53,642 nucleotides of DNA from JAIEPT01 sp038217425. GTDB lineage: Bacteria; Planctomycetota; Planctomycetia; Gemmatales; Gemmataceae. Within the stretch, counting starts at the first letter, position 1; each line of letters begins with the position of its first letter. Location of the stretch: contig JBBQPM010000023.1 of the NCBI GenBank assembly GCA_038217425.1, positions 1 through 53,642 of the forward strand, in the 5' to 3' direction. Positions 31,524-40,454 of this stretch are shown here, piece by piece. Made by a program: the position numbers and the translations under genes. The notes beneath the pieces are model-generated. The model was not told the origin of the DNA, searched no databases, and saw only the letters and a program-made list of their open reading frames with translations.

Positions 31524-33334
31524 TTTTTCCCCTTGGGAGCAGGCGTCGGCGGCTTCTGCGCAGGCGTCGGCGGCTTCTGCGCAGGCGGCGGCGATGCGGC
31601 CAGCTTCTCGGACAGATCCGCCGCCAAATTTACTTGTTTGAGGAACAACAGGGCGTGACACGTGTCCGATCCCGGATCCCCCATGCGAACCCCGCCATCC
31701 TTACTGTTGTAGCCTTTCTCCAACAGCGGCAGCCCCCAACGATACCAGTCTCTGTCCTTGATTTTGGGCAATTGCAAGACGACGGCAACCCGCTCCACTG
31801 CCCAAATGTGCTCGGCCAAGAACTTCACCTCGGCCTTGGTCGCCTTGTCGAGCGCCTCCAGGCCCTTGATGAACTTGGGATCGTTCTTGAATCCGGCGGG
31901 AATCTTGTCGTTGATGCCATGACTGACGGCCATGGCGAAAAGCCCGCCGACGGTTCCCATCAGAACGGGATGCTCTTGCGGCTTGCGATTCTTCTCGGTC
32001 CATGAGCCGTCGGCGGCCTGCGTGTGCTTGAATCGCTCAGCCGCCAGGCGCAAGCTGCGGTCGACAGGAATGCCTTTGCCGCGAGCTTTCCACAGTGCCA
32101 GCATGGCGAAATGCGAGTTCTCATTGTCGCCATCGCCTGTGTTGTACTTGTCAGCGGTCGTGGGCGGATCCTCCATCATGGGCAGCGACTTGATCTTGCC
32201 CGACGTCTTGCCCCATTTATCCCCCAGCGCTTTGGAATACGCGTCCCGCGTTTGCAGCTTGATCGCTTTGAGTAGCTCGCTAAATTCTCGCAATTCTTGT
32301 TTCGAAAGATAATCGTCGGGGACGGGCATGGCCCAGGCGCCGTTCGCACGCTGCGCGGCCATGAGGCGTAAGGCGAGCATTTCGAGGAGATCCTTGTCCG
32401 CCTCGTCGTTGAGCTTTTCCAACAACAAAATCGCGATGGCAATCGATTGGACCTGCGTCATCTTGGCGAGTTGCGGCACGAGGACGGCACGTGCTTTGAC
32501 GAGCGCAGGATCGTTGCGACTGACGCCGCACTCGAGCAAGGTGAGCATGACGAGCGCCGTTTCGGTGAGCGTCAGTTGATCCTGAGAGACGTTGGGGGAA
32601 AGCTTGCCCCAGAAGCCCGGGCCTTTCTGTTCGCGTTTGAGCCATTCGATGTTCTTGTCGACCATCGCTTTGACTCTCTTGTCTTCCTCAGGTTTGAGTT
32701 CAATGAGAGGCTTGACGGCCTTCGCGGGGGGGGGCGCGGGCTTCGTCGGGACGGCGCCAGGAGGAGGGACGTTGACGGAGGGAGCGGTCTCCGATTCGTT
32801 GTTCTGGGCAGCGGCGACTTCCTTCGAGTTGTTGTTCTCGGCGCGGAGCAGTAGCGTCAAGGTCGTGCCGATGCCGCCGACGAAGAGCAGCATGACGAAC
32901 AAGACGATGGCGAGGCGCAGGGTGCGATTGGGTTTGTGCGGAGCGGTCGGCGCCGGCACGGGCGGCAAGACGCCGGGGCGGAAGCTGCCGCTGGGGGAAG
33001 ACGTCGCGGCTTGGGGCATCGGCGGTAGCGGGCCGGGGCGAATGGAGTCGCCCGATAGGGGCCGTGAGGAAGCAGGAACCTGCGGCAAAGTGCCGGGGCG
33101 GATGCCTTCGCCCGACGGCGGCCGCGTCGAACCGGGGAGTTGCGGCAAAGGGCCGGTGCGGAGGCTTTCGCCCGACGGCGGCCGCGACGCGCCGGCGCCG
33201 ACCGCTGCCGGAGCGTAGCTGACGGCAAACACCTTCTGGCAACGCGGGCACTTGAGCTGCGTGCCAGCGGGTATCGGACGATCCGATTTGAGCGCCGACT
33301 GGCAGTGCGTGCAGACCACCTTTTGAACCGACAT
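31520..33334 (-). CDS. Zinc-ribbon, TM and alpha-toroid protein A (604 residues)
   Basis: The N-terminus is a zinc ribbon (C8, C11, C29, C32). A Pro-rich linker carries a 20-residue tandem unit of type RPPSGESIRPGPLPQ-P (about 51-130, four copies). A transmembrane helix (about 141-163) follows. The large C-terminal domain (about 225-560) has repeating Leu-rich helix pairs with GAWAM and GSWTE-type turns, as in terpene-cyclase/prenyltransferase (alpha/alpha toroid) repeats. No DxDD squalene-cyclase acid motif is evident, so catalysis is doubtful. The topology predicts a cytoplasmic ribbon and a periplasmic toroid. Confidence 0.8.
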   Translation of the reverse strand: MSVQKVVCTHCQSALKSDRPIPAGTQLKCPRCQKVFAVSYAPAAVGAGASRPPSGESLRTGPLPQLPGSTRPPSGEGIRPGTLPQVPASSRPLSGDSIRPGPLPPMPQAATSSPSGSFRPGVLPPVPAPTAPHKPNRTLRLAIVLFVMLLFVGGIGTTLTLLLRAENNNSKEVAAAQNNESETAPSVNVPPPGAVPTKPAPPPAKAVKPLIELKPEEDKRVKAMVDKNIEWLKREQKGPGFWGKLSPNVSQDQLTLTETALVMLTLLECGVSRNDPALVKARAVLVPQLAKMTQVQSIAIAILLLEKLNDEADKDLLEMLALRLMAAQRANGAWAMPVPDDYLSKQELREFSELLKAIKLQTRDAYSKALGDKWGKTSGKIKSLPMMEDPPTTADKYNTGDGDNENSHFAMLALWKARGKGIPVDRSLRLAAERFKHTQAADGSWTEKNRKPQEHPVLMGTVGGLFAMAVSHGINDKIPAGFKNDPKFIKGLEALDKATKAEVKFLAEHIWAVERVAVVLQLPKIKDRDWYRWGLPLLEKGYNSKDGGVRMGDPGSDTCHALLFLKQVNLAADLSEKLAASPPPAQKPPTPAQKPPTPAPKGKK

Positions 33335-33361
33335 GGCGAACTCTCCCCCCATCCCCCTCGA

Positions 33362-35041
33362 TCACTCCGGCTTCGCTCCCGAGCTTTGCGGATCGGTGAT
33401 GGCGAGCCGGCGCTGAAGCTGACTCGACAAATCTTGTACCAGGTTGGACCTATTCAAAAAAAGGAGACCGAAACAGGTATCCACGGTCGGGGAATACGAA
33501 GTTGTGGATCGGAAGCTGCCGTCCGGGGACTGTCGCAGCACCAACATTTGGGCTCCCCAGCCGTACCAATCCTTGCCGCCGATGGTTTTGAGATTGTACA
33601 GCATCGCCACCCGTTCGACAGACCAGAGCAGGTAAAGATTCTCGATCCCCTTGACAGCATCCGGATCCGTGCGGACGGCGCCGAGGTAGCTCCCCAACTT
33701 GTTGATGCCTTGCTGGATGAGCGGGTCTGCAGGGGCGTCGGCGGGCGCCGGATTCTCGCCTTCCTGCTTGGTGAGCAGCGAGCCATGCCCCAGCGCCAGC
33801 CCCAGCAACCCGACGCAGGTCATCGTGTGCCGCGTGGGGTTTCGTAGGCGATATCCCCAGCCGCCGTCGCCGTTCTGCGACGTCTCGAAACGCTGGTCCG
33901 CCAGCAGCAGCGCCTTTTCCGCCGGCACGTCGTTGCGCCGCGCCGCCCACAACGCCAGCAGCGCAAACTGCGTGTTGGAATTGTCGCTGTCCTTGCCTGA
34001 CTTCTTCGGCGCCGACAGCGCGACCGACGGAATCGATTGCAGCGCCGTCGGCAACTTCTGGGCGCTGGGCAGCGAACTCTTGGGCGCGAGCCTCGGCGCG
34101 TTGGCCGAGCGAACCCGGTCGAGGTTCACGCGGTCGGACGTCGTGGGCCGCGTTTGCGTCAAGTGCCGCTGCAATGCCTGTTGGTCGTTCGGCGACACCA
34201 GTGTGCACACATACCCCCAACCCGCGGTGTCGTCCTGCCCGGCGATGAGTCGAAAGGCGAGCGTCTGAATCAACGGACGATCCTGGGCGTCGCCGAGCCG
34301 ATCAAGGAAAAGGATCGCCAAAGAAATGTCGTAGGTCCACTTCGATGCGGGAGCATTGCGGCGTACAAACTCGGCGTACGACGCGACGTCGGGGTCGTCA
34401 GCCGGCACCTGACTTTCGAGGAACGTCAACCCCGCCAAGGAGACGTGGCCAAGTTGATGGCGGTCGACCTTGTTCTTCGCGAAATTCTGCGTTCGCAGGT
34501 ACGCGACGCCCCGCTCGATCGCCGCGTTGATCTTCTGCTGGTCAATCCCCGGGATCGGCGACTCGAGCTTCTTGAGACCGGGCTCCGTCTTCGGCGGCGT
34601 GCTGGTTGCTGGCCCGGTCTTCTCCGTCGGCGCCTTGCTGGCGGCGGAGCCGTTGCTTTCCACCGGCAACTTGGCGGCGACGACTTGCGGCGACGTCGGC
34701 TCGTTCGGGGTGAGCGGCTTCGCCTCGGCAACTGCCGCGTCTCCCTTGGGAGCGAGCACATAAGCCCCCAGCGCGACGGCGGCGACGGATAGAACCGCCA
34801 ACACCGTCAACGTGATCGCCGTAGAAGACGGCGCGACAGGTACTGGCGCCGGTGCTGGGGCGCGCGGCGGCACGGGTTGGGGAATCCGAGTCGGCGGCGG
34901 CGCAGGCGCTTTTGCCGGAGCCGGCGGCGCCGCGGTTACCGTGAAGTACTTCAGACAGCGCGGACACGACGCCTGCATCCCCGGCGCCTTGTACGACTGA
35001 AACGCGACCTGGCAGTGCGGACACGTGAGATTTGCCGACAT
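33362..35041 (-). CDS. Zinc-ribbon, TM and alpha-toroid protein B (559 residues)
   Basis: This is a divergent paralogue of the protein encoded just downstream. A zinc ribbon (C7, C10, C26, C29) is followed by a Pro/Ala-rich linker (about 37-72), a transmembrane helix (about 75-97) and a toroid-like domain containing DGGWGYRLRNPTRHTMTCVGLLGL and SPDGSFRSTTSYSPTVDTCFGLLFL. The DGGW-type turn repeats are the clearest evidence for the alpha/alpha toroid. The start has TACAAT 38 nt upstream. The pairing of two such proteins suggests a heterodimer or alternative forms. Confidence 0.8.
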   Translation of the reverse strand: MSANLTCPHCQVAFQSYKAPGMQASCPRCLKYFTVTAAPPAPAKAPAPPPTRIPQPVPPRAPAPAPVPVAPSSTAITLTVLAVLSVAAVALGAYVLAPKGDAAVAEAKPLTPNEPTSPQVVAAKLPVESNGSAASKAPTEKTGPATSTPPKTEPGLKKLESPIPGIDQQKINAAIERGVAYLRTQNFAKNKVDRHQLGHVSLAGLTFLESQVPADDPDVASYAEFVRRNAPASKWTYDISLAILFLDRLGDAQDRPLIQTLAFRLIAGQDDTAGWGYVCTLVSPNDQQALQRHLTQTRPTTSDRVNLDRVRSANAPRLAPKSSLPSAQKLPTALQSIPSVALSAPKKSGKDSDNSNTQFALLALWAARRNDVPAEKALLLADQRFETSQNGDGGWGYRLRNPTRHTMTCVGLLGLALGHGSLLTKQEGENPAPADAPADPLIQQGINKLGSYLGAVRTDPDAVKGIENLYLLWSVERVAMLYNLKTIGGKDWYGWGAQMLVLRQSPDGSFRSTTSYSPTVDTCFGLLFLNRSNLVQDLSSQLQRRLAITDPQSSGAKPE

Positions 35042-35070
35042 CGCTGGCTCCGAGCATCGGACGAATTGGC

Positions 35071-35673
35071 CTACCTAAAATTGTAACACGCCTGATCCAG
35101 TGCCGCCAGCACGAACTGCGACCAAGTCTCGAATTCCGCGTGCGCCTGTCGCAGTTCGGCAAGCGCTCCGAATCCCGCGTGCATGAGGTCGTCTTCCCGC
35201 CGGCGCACGTTCGGTTGCGTCAGGTCCAGCACGTGAACGATGCCGACGTGCACCTTTCCCACGTCCAGCGAATCGTCGTTGATGATGCCGAGGATGCGTT
35301 CCTCGTACGCCGACTCCAGGAACAATTCCTCGCGGAGTTCGCGCAGCATCCCCGCGCGGTAGACGTCGCCCGCGCCCTGGTCGACCGGATTGATGTGCCC
35401 GCCGACGCCCACGGATCTCAGCGCGTGGAGCCGTTTCTCATTCGCGCCCCGTCCGCGGCGGTAGTGGAAGATCTGATCTCGATACCGAAGAACCACGTAC
35501 GGAATGATCTGTTTGAACTCCGGGTCGAGTTCTGCCTCCGGACGCGGCAAGAAGACCAGTCGCTCGGGATCGAGCAATCTCGGCAAATAATGCGCAACGT
35601 CCCGGCTCAAACCCTGAAAAAGCCCCGCATCGCGCAGAACGCGAGTCGGAATCGCCAGCACGTGCTCGACCAT
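35071..35673 (-). CDS. Nudix-like hydrolase
   Basis: The ATG at 35673 gives 200 residues; it overlaps the preceding stop by one base. A Nudix-type box is visible: GVGGHINPVDQG (90-100), then RELREELFLE, where R111, E112, E115 and E116 fit the REUxEE core. The spacing between the first glycines and the core is longer than usual. Nudix enzymes hydrolyse nucleoside diphosphates linked to other groups, and the substrate here is unknown. It precedes the toroid genes by 29 nt. Confidence 0.75.
   Translation of the reverse strand: MVEHVLAIPTRVLRDAGLFQGLSRDVAHYLPRLLDPERLVFLPRPEAELDPEFKQIIPYVVLRYRDQIFHYRRGRGANEKRLHALRSVGVGGHINPVDQGAGDVYRAGMLRELREELFLESAYEERILGIINDDSLDVGKVHVGIVHVLDLTQPNVRRREDDLMHAGFGALAELRQAHAEFETWSQFVLAALDQACYNFR
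35080..35085 (-). promoter_or_regulatory. -10-like hexamer TACAAT of the toroid operon
   Basis: The hexamer lies 38 nt upstream of the zinc-ribbon toroid B start, within the end of the Nudix gene. If used, the toroid genes have an internal promoter as well as readthrough from upstream. Confidence 0.35.
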
Positions 35674-36587
35674 CACTTCTCCTCCTGCACGGCCGGCGGC
35701 GGCGTCGGCATGAAATGCTGCATCAGGCGAATCCCGACGGCGACCACCGTGAAGCCCAGGAGCAGGATCATCGCCATGCGCAGCGTGTCGTTCTGCGTAC
35801 GGCGAAAGAAGAGCCCGTCGAGTTGCCGTTGATCTCCCGCCTCCGCCGCCGCCTGGAGACCGAGTTCGTAGTTTCCCTGCGGGTAATCCGCGGCCTCATC
35901 CTCGGTCGTGTACCCCTCGAGTTCGAGATCGACGTCCGGCGGGGCAACGAGCACGTCGAAGGTCAATTCGTTCGAGAACGTGAAGCTCGCGGGCCAAAGC
36001 GTGCATCGGCTCCGGTACGGAAGGAGCGTCCAGAGCGCCTTGAGGAACTCCGGATCGGGCCGAGGTCTGCGGAAAACGAGTTTGCCGCCGTCGAGTAATA
36101 CCTGCGTACCTCCCAGCAGCGCGGGACTCTCGGAGTTCTCCGCAGTTCGCGGTCCATCGCTTGTCTTTAGCCGCTGCAAGATGCGCTGCACCTGGGCGAC
36201 GGTGCGCGCCCTCGGCCGTTCCACATCCCACGTTAGCGACGGCAGTCCGCCTTGCTCGTGCCCCTCGAGTTTGTGCCGCTGGCCCACCGCGAAGGGATCG
36301 TGAAAGAAATCTTCGTAATCGGTACGCGCCAGAACCATCACGTGATAAAGAAGCCCCGCCGGCTCCCGATCGCGCACGCGCACCACGGCGACGTGTTCCG
36401 GTCCCAACGGCTGTCCGAAGATCGCGTTGCCGCAGCGCTGATTACCCGTCGGCAAACCGAAGCCGCGCGCGAGTTCCTGCGCCAGCTCGATCCACTCCTG
36501 CAGAAACCCCGGCGACTGGGCGGCGAGCCCGGGCGTCTCAGTCCGTTCGCGCACGAAGAGCGCCTGTTCGAGGATCACCGTCGGCAT
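35673..36587 (-). CDS. Protein with C-terminal membrane anchor, unknown family
   Basis: The 304-residue protein has a soluble N-terminal part and a single hydrophobic segment near the C-terminus (about 270-290, MAMILLLGFTVVAVGIRLM), so it looks tail-anchored and mostly cytoplasmic. I do not recognise the family. The Asp/Glu-rich middle and TLLPYRSRCTLWPASF give no enzymatic clue. It overlaps the Nudix gene start by 1 nt. TACAAT lies 42 nt upstream of its start. Confidence 0.7.
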   Translation of the reverse strand: MPTVILEQALFVRERTETPGLAAQSPGFLQEWIELAQELARGFGLPTGNQRCGNAIFGQPLGPEHVAVVRVRDREPAGLLYHVMVLARTDYEDFFHDPFAVGQRHKLEGHEQGGLPSLTWDVERPRARTVAQVQRILQRLKTSDGPRTAENSESPALLGGTQVLLDGGKLVFRRPRPDPEFLKALWTLLPYRSRCTLWPASFTFSNELTFDVLVAPPDVDLELEGYTTEDEAADYPQGNYELGLQAAAEAGDQRQLDGLFFRRTQNDTLRMAMILLLGFTVVAVGIRLMQHFMPTPPPAVQEEK

Positions 36588-36629
36588 GCTTTAGACTCTC
36601 GGGGCTTCCCATGGGCTCGGCTGCTCGGT

Positions 36630-36635
36630 ATTGTA
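36630..36635 (-). promoter_or_regulatory. -10-like hexamer TACAAT
   Basis: It precedes the tail-anchored protein gene by 42 nt. It faces the small plus-strand gene starting at 36663, so the region holds divergent promoters. Confidence 0.35.
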
Positions 36636-36662
36636 GGAAGCATCCCCCGTTGAGAGTTGACC

Positions 36663-36806
36663 ATGAACGCTTCCGCACGCTCGATCGGCTTTTGGACCTG
36701 GGTCGCCTGGGGCGCGGCCTGCCTCCTCATCTTCACGCACGGTTGCCACGGTCCGGACGAAGATCACGAGCTATTCACCAAACCCCTCATCGAATTCAAA
36801 CGCTAA
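36663..36806 (+). CDS. 47-residue membrane microprotein
   Basis: An ATG opens a 47-codon frame with a Trp/Ala-rich hydrophobic segment (about 8-25), then GCHGPDEDHE and a short basic end. Cys28 follows a hydrophobic core, but the preceding residues (Thr-His-Gly) do not match a lipobox, so it is at best a weak lipoprotein candidate. It ends 14 nt before the SGNH hydrolase start, so the two are likely co-translated. Confidence 0.55.
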   Translation: MNASARSIGFWTWVAWGAACLLIFTHGCHGPDEDHELFTKPLIEFKR

Positions 36807-36820
36807 TCCGAGGATCCCTC

Positions 36821-37921
36821 ATGTCGCGGCTGCTCTCCCCGTGCGTCCTATTCCTTTTCGCCGGCCTCGCCTGCGGCCAATCGCCGAAGTTCGCAAAAGA
36901 CGGCCTGGACTGGTACGACCTGCGTTCGCTCGACGTCGAGGGGCAGGGTTTTAAGGACGTCAAGGCGCCCTACGATCGGCTCCCGGCAAAGGCCGAGGGG
37001 AAGGCGCCCCCGAGCGTCTGGGGCCTGAGCCGACAGTCGGCCGGGCTGTGCGCACGCTTCGTAACCGACGCGAAATCCCTACGCATTCGCTGGCAGCTGC
37101 TCTCCGATAAACTCAGTATGCCGCACATGCCCGCGACCGGCGTCAGCGGACTCGATCTCTACGTTCGCGTCGGCGCCCGTTGGCAATGGCTCGCCGTCGG
37201 CAGGCCGGTCGCCAAGGACACCATGCAGACCTTCCCGGCCCTCGGCGCGAAAGCGGAATATCTCCTGTATCTGCCGCTCTACAACGGCGTCTCCTCGGTC
37301 GAGATCGGCGTGCCGACGCAATCGAGTTTCGTCAAAGCCGAGGCGCGTTCGCCCGACAAACAAAAGCCGATCGTCTTCTACGGCACCTCGATTACGCAGG
37401 GAGGCTGCGCCTCGCGTCCCGGCATGGTTCACACGGCGATCCTGGGCCGACGGCTCGACGTGCCGATCGTCAACCTCGGCTTTTCCGGCAGCGGCAAAAT
37501 GGAGCAGGCGGTCGCCGACGTGCTCGCCGAGATTGACGCGTCGCTTTTCGTCATCGATTGCTTGCCGAACATGTCGGCCGACTTGATTGCGGAACGCACC
37601 ATTCCCCTGGTGAAGACGCTCCGAAAGGCCCATCCGCAGACGCCAATTTTGCTGGTAGAGGATCGCACGTATGCCAATGCCTCCGTGATCGAGAGCGTTC
37701 GAGCCCGCAACGACACGAGCCGGGCAGCGCTCAAAAAGGCATACGCGGCAATTCTTAAGGAGGGCATCAAAGGCGTCTCGTACCTGGAAGGCGAGCACCT
37801 GATCGGCGACGACGGTGAAGGGACGGTCGACAACTCGCACCCGAGCGACCTCGGCTTCATGCGTCAAGCCGACGCGTTTCAGAAGGCGATCGAGCCCCTC
37901 CTCAAGCGAGCGCCGAAGTGA
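36821..37921 (+). CDS. Secreted SGNH-family hydrolase
   Basis: The 366-residue protein begins with a signal peptide (1-19, ending in CGQ-type Ala/Cys). An N-terminal beta domain (about 20-180) precedes the catalytic SGNH domain: nucleophile S190 in YGTSITQGG, G223 in FSGSG, N250 in LPNMS and the D337-x-x-H340 pair in DNSHPSD. This two-domain arrangement is common in secreted planctomycete lipase/esterases. It probably removes acyl or acetyl groups from polysaccharide. Confidence 0.88.
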   Translation: MSRLLSPCVLFLFAGLACGQSPKFAKDGLDWYDLRSLDVEGQGFKDVKAPYDRLPAKAEGKAPPSVWGLSRQSAGLCARFVTDAKSLRIRWQLLSDKLSMPHMPATGVSGLDLYVRVGARWQWLAVGRPVAKDTMQTFPALGAKAEYLLYLPLYNGVSSVEIGVPTQSSFVKAEARSPDKQKPIVFYGTSITQGGCASRPGMVHTAILGRRLDVPIVNLGFSGSGKMEQAVADVLAEIDASLFVIDCLPNMSADLIAERTIPLVKTLRKAHPQTPILLVEDRTYANASVIESVRARNDTSRAALKKAYAAILKEGIKGVSYLEGEHLIGDDGEGTVDNSHPSDLGFMRQADAFQKAIEPLLKRAPK

Positions 37922-38009
37922 GGGAGCGTGAATGATGGCGCAATGCGCGGGGAGATGCCATGCGGGAACGGATCCCACGTTTAGAGCTGCTCACGTTTGC
38001 GCTGCACCT

Positions 38010-38093
38010 GGCGAGCCGGGTCGCGTCAGCGCCCGGAGTATCGAGAACTTGCCATCGACCTGTACTCCGGGCGCTGACGCGACCCGGTTCGCC
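38010..38093. repeat. Inverted repeat with 31-bp arms (family G)
   Basis: Arms 38010-38040 and 38063-38093 are complementary over almost their whole length and flank a 22-nt loop. It lies in the 215-nt gap between the SGNH gene and the convergent alpha/beta hydrolase. A half copy is at 5-36. Confidence 0.8.
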
Positions 38094-38136
38094 GTGACAG
38101 ATGTGCAATGCAAACGCTAACCGCTCCAATTCCACA

Positions 38137-40107
38137 TTATTTTCGCGTCAGTTTCTCCGCGGCGCCGGCCAGGCGGTAGATCTCCGCGGTGCGGTCGAAC
38201 GCCTTGTCCTTGCCGCCGATGATCGTGAGCGGCCGCGGCGCGAGCAGGCCGAGCGCCTCGGGGATGTCGATGACGCGCAGGATGCCGGGGAAATGCGGGC
38301 CGTCCATGTGCGAGGTGGGCGGATCGACGATTAGAACCTCGTCGATCCCCGGATTCAGCAACGCTGCATACACGGCCATCACGCCCATGCGTCCTTGACC
38401 GGCCAATCGAACTGGAGACCCATGCACCAAGTCGTGGCCTCGCTTCAAGCCGGAAACGATGGCCACGATGTTTTGCAGATCGTCCCGTTCGATCGTTGTT
38501 CCGAGCAGTAGGTGAGATCGTTCAAGGAAATTTGGCGGTGATTTCGCTGCGCCCTTCATCAATCCAAAACCGATGACGTGATAGCGATCCGGTCCTACCT
38601 TCGAACTCCACCATGTTCCCCGCATGATTATTTCGTCGAGGTTCTTGTATCGAAAATCGTCCACAACAAGCGAGATCAGTTTACCCTGCTCACCGCTATT
38701 GGGAACAACGATGAACGAACGATCCGGTCCCACCGTGACGTCAAAGATCGGGCTATGTCCGATCCCTTGTCTGCCCACGACGACCTTTGGGTTTTCGCCG
38801 TTGAGTTTCAATTGGTTCCGAAGAACTCGAATCGCCTCTTTCTGCCACGCCGCGAACTTCTCCTTCTCCGGCAACGTCGCCTTCGCTCGCGGCACGAACA
38901 CCTCGTCGGCCCGCGTGTTGACCTGATCTTTGGGAATGTCCGCGTCCTCCGGGAACGCACGCAGCAATCGCCCCTCGAGCGGCGTGTACTTCGCGCTGTC
39001 CTCGACCGGCGACTTTGCGTCGCCCTTCAAATGCTTGTTGAAAAACTTGAAGATCGCGACACGCAGATCCGGACGATACGCGTGGCCGCCAGCGCTCACG
39101 TATTCGTCCACCAAATCCTTCTTGCCGTATAGCTCGTAGACTTGCCGCAGCTTGGCGATCACTCGGCGGTTGGCGTCCATCGGGAAGATCGGGTCGTTGT
39201 CGCTGTTGGCGAAGAGCATGGGCCGAGGGGCGACGAGGGCGGCGATCGTCGTCCAGTCCCACTGGTACGTGTTGTAAAGGAACATGCAGTCGCAATGGCC
39301 GTTGATGATCTTGTTCTTGACGTAGCTCTCGAGGTCGGCCATGCCGGAAACGGGGACGGCGACCTTCACGCGCGGATCGGCGGCGGCGATCCAGAACGTC
39401 GCGGCGCCGCCGCCGGAAATGCCGGTGACGCCGATGCGCTCGGCATCGACCTCGCGGCGCGTCAGCAGATAATCGATGGCGCGGACGCCGTTCCAGGCTT
39501 CGACGCCCGCGGGGGTGTAGCCGGCGGAGTGCCACCACATGCGCGTCGGCGCCTCGCCTTTGCCGCTGCGCAGGCCGTAGGTGCCGTGATGGATCCCCGC
39601 GATTTCGCCGAGCTGCAGCGTGTCGAGAATGAGGCAGGTATAGCCGTTGTTCGCGAACCAGAAGCCGTGATCTTGATGCGCCGACTTGCAGCCGTCGCGG
39701 CCTCTGTTGGCGTGGCCGCAAACGTAGACGATGCTCGGCAGCGGCTTGTCGGTCGACTTGGGGCGATAGAAGTTGGCGGTGACGTACAGGCCCGGCTTCG
39801 ATTGAAAATGCAGATTCTCGACGACCACGCCATGGGCTTCTTGCACTTTTGTAACGACGGCGTTCAGCGGCGTCTTCTCCGGATAGGGCCAAAGGCCGAG
39901 CATGTCGAAATACTCTTCGCGTAACCGCGGCAACTTCTGTTGCCACTGCTCGAGCGTCTTGGCGCCGTCGAGGAACTTGAGCGAGAGCTTGTCGGTCTGG
40001 GCGGCGAGGTATTTGTGGATCATCTCGTCGCCGGGCGTGAGTTTTTCCTGGGCGTAGCTGGCGCCGGCGAGCGCGAAGAATAGGAAGCCGGAGAGACGAA
40101 GTTGCAT
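38137..40107 (-). CDS. Secreted two-domain alpha/beta hydrolase (acetyl xylan esterase-like)
   Basis: The chosen ATG (MQLRLSGF) follows AGAGGTG and gives 656 residues. A signal peptide spans 1-19. The first alpha/beta hydrolase domain has the nucleophile elbow GISGGG with S231, a catalytic Asp region SDNDPIFP and a His region AGGHAYRP. The C-terminal third (about 470-656) contains a second, apparently degenerate hydrolase-like domain. Large secreted carbohydrate esterases of this layout are frequent in planctomycetes. The substrate could be acetylated plant or algal polysaccharide. Confidence 0.88.
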   Translation of the reverse strand: MQLRLSGFLFFALAGASYAQEKLTPGDEMIHKYLAAQTDKLSLKFLDGAKTLEQWQQKLPRLREEYFDMLGLWPYPEKTPLNAVVTKVQEAHGVVVENLHFQSKPGLYVTANFYRPKSTDKPLPSIVYVCGHANRGRDGCKSAHQDHGFWFANNGYTCLILDTLQLGEIAGIHHGTYGLRSGKGEAPTRMWWHSAGYTPAGVEAWNGVRAIDYLLTRREVDAERIGVTGISGGGAATFWIAAADPRVKVAVPVSGMADLESYVKNKIINGHCDCMFLYNTYQWDWTTIAALVAPRPMLFANSDNDPIFPMDANRRVIAKLRQVYELYGKKDLVDEYVSAGGHAYRPDLRVAIFKFFNKHLKGDAKSPVEDSAKYTPLEGRLLRAFPEDADIPKDQVNTRADEVFVPRAKATLPEKEKFAAWQKEAIRVLRNQLKLNGENPKVVVGRQGIGHSPIFDVTVGPDRSFIVVPNSGEQGKLISLVVDDFRYKNLDEIIMRGTWWSSKVGPDRYHVIGFGLMKGAAKSPPNFLERSHLLLGTTIERDDLQNIVAIVSGLKRGHDLVHGSPVRLAGQGRMGVMAVYAALLNPGIDEVLIVDPPTSHMDGPHFPGILRVIDIPEALGLLAPRPLTIIGGKDKAFDRTAEIYRLAGAAEKLTRK

Positions 40108-40164
40108 AAAGCACCTCTTTGTCGAAAAGACGTATGGTTCGAGTCTATCCGATATTCGGCGAGA

Positions 40165-40192
40165 TTGCATGGCGCAACCGTTTTGCTATGAT
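40165..40192 (+). promoter_or_regulatory. Candidate promoter of the second toxin-antitoxin pair
   Basis: TTGCAT (40165-40170), a 16-nt spacer and TATGAT (40187-40192) give an acceptable sigma-70 layout, 34 nt before the antitoxin start. Confidence 0.45.
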
Positions 40193-40226
40193 GGCGCTGG
40201 ATTATCTTCCAGGCGGAGGCGACGGT

Positions 40227-40454
40227 ATGACGCTGCAAGCGACGCAGTTATTGGATGACGCACTCAAGCTCTCGAACGCGGAACGCGCCGACTTGGCGGC
40301 CTGCCTTCTTGCCTCGCTCGAGGGCGATCCCGCCGAACCGCCGTCGAAAGATTGGGAACGCGAAATTCAGAGGCGGCTCGATTCCATCACGGACGGCTCT
40401 GGGAAATTGACGCCGTGGCCTGTCGCGCGCAAGCGGATGTTCGACAATGCCTAA
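40227..40454 (+). CDS. Addiction-module component (TIGR02574-like antitoxin)
   Basis: The 75-residue protein from the ATG after GGAGG is small and acidic, with ALKLSNAERADLAACLLASLEG, a pattern typical of the TIGR02574 antitoxin family that pairs with RelE/ParE toxins. The last 8 nt overlap the toxin gene. It should bind the toxin and autorepress the operon. Confidence 0.82.
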   Translation: MTLQATQLLDDALKLSNAERADLAACLLASLEGDPAEPPSKDWEREIQRRLDSITDGSGKLTPWPVARKRMFDNA

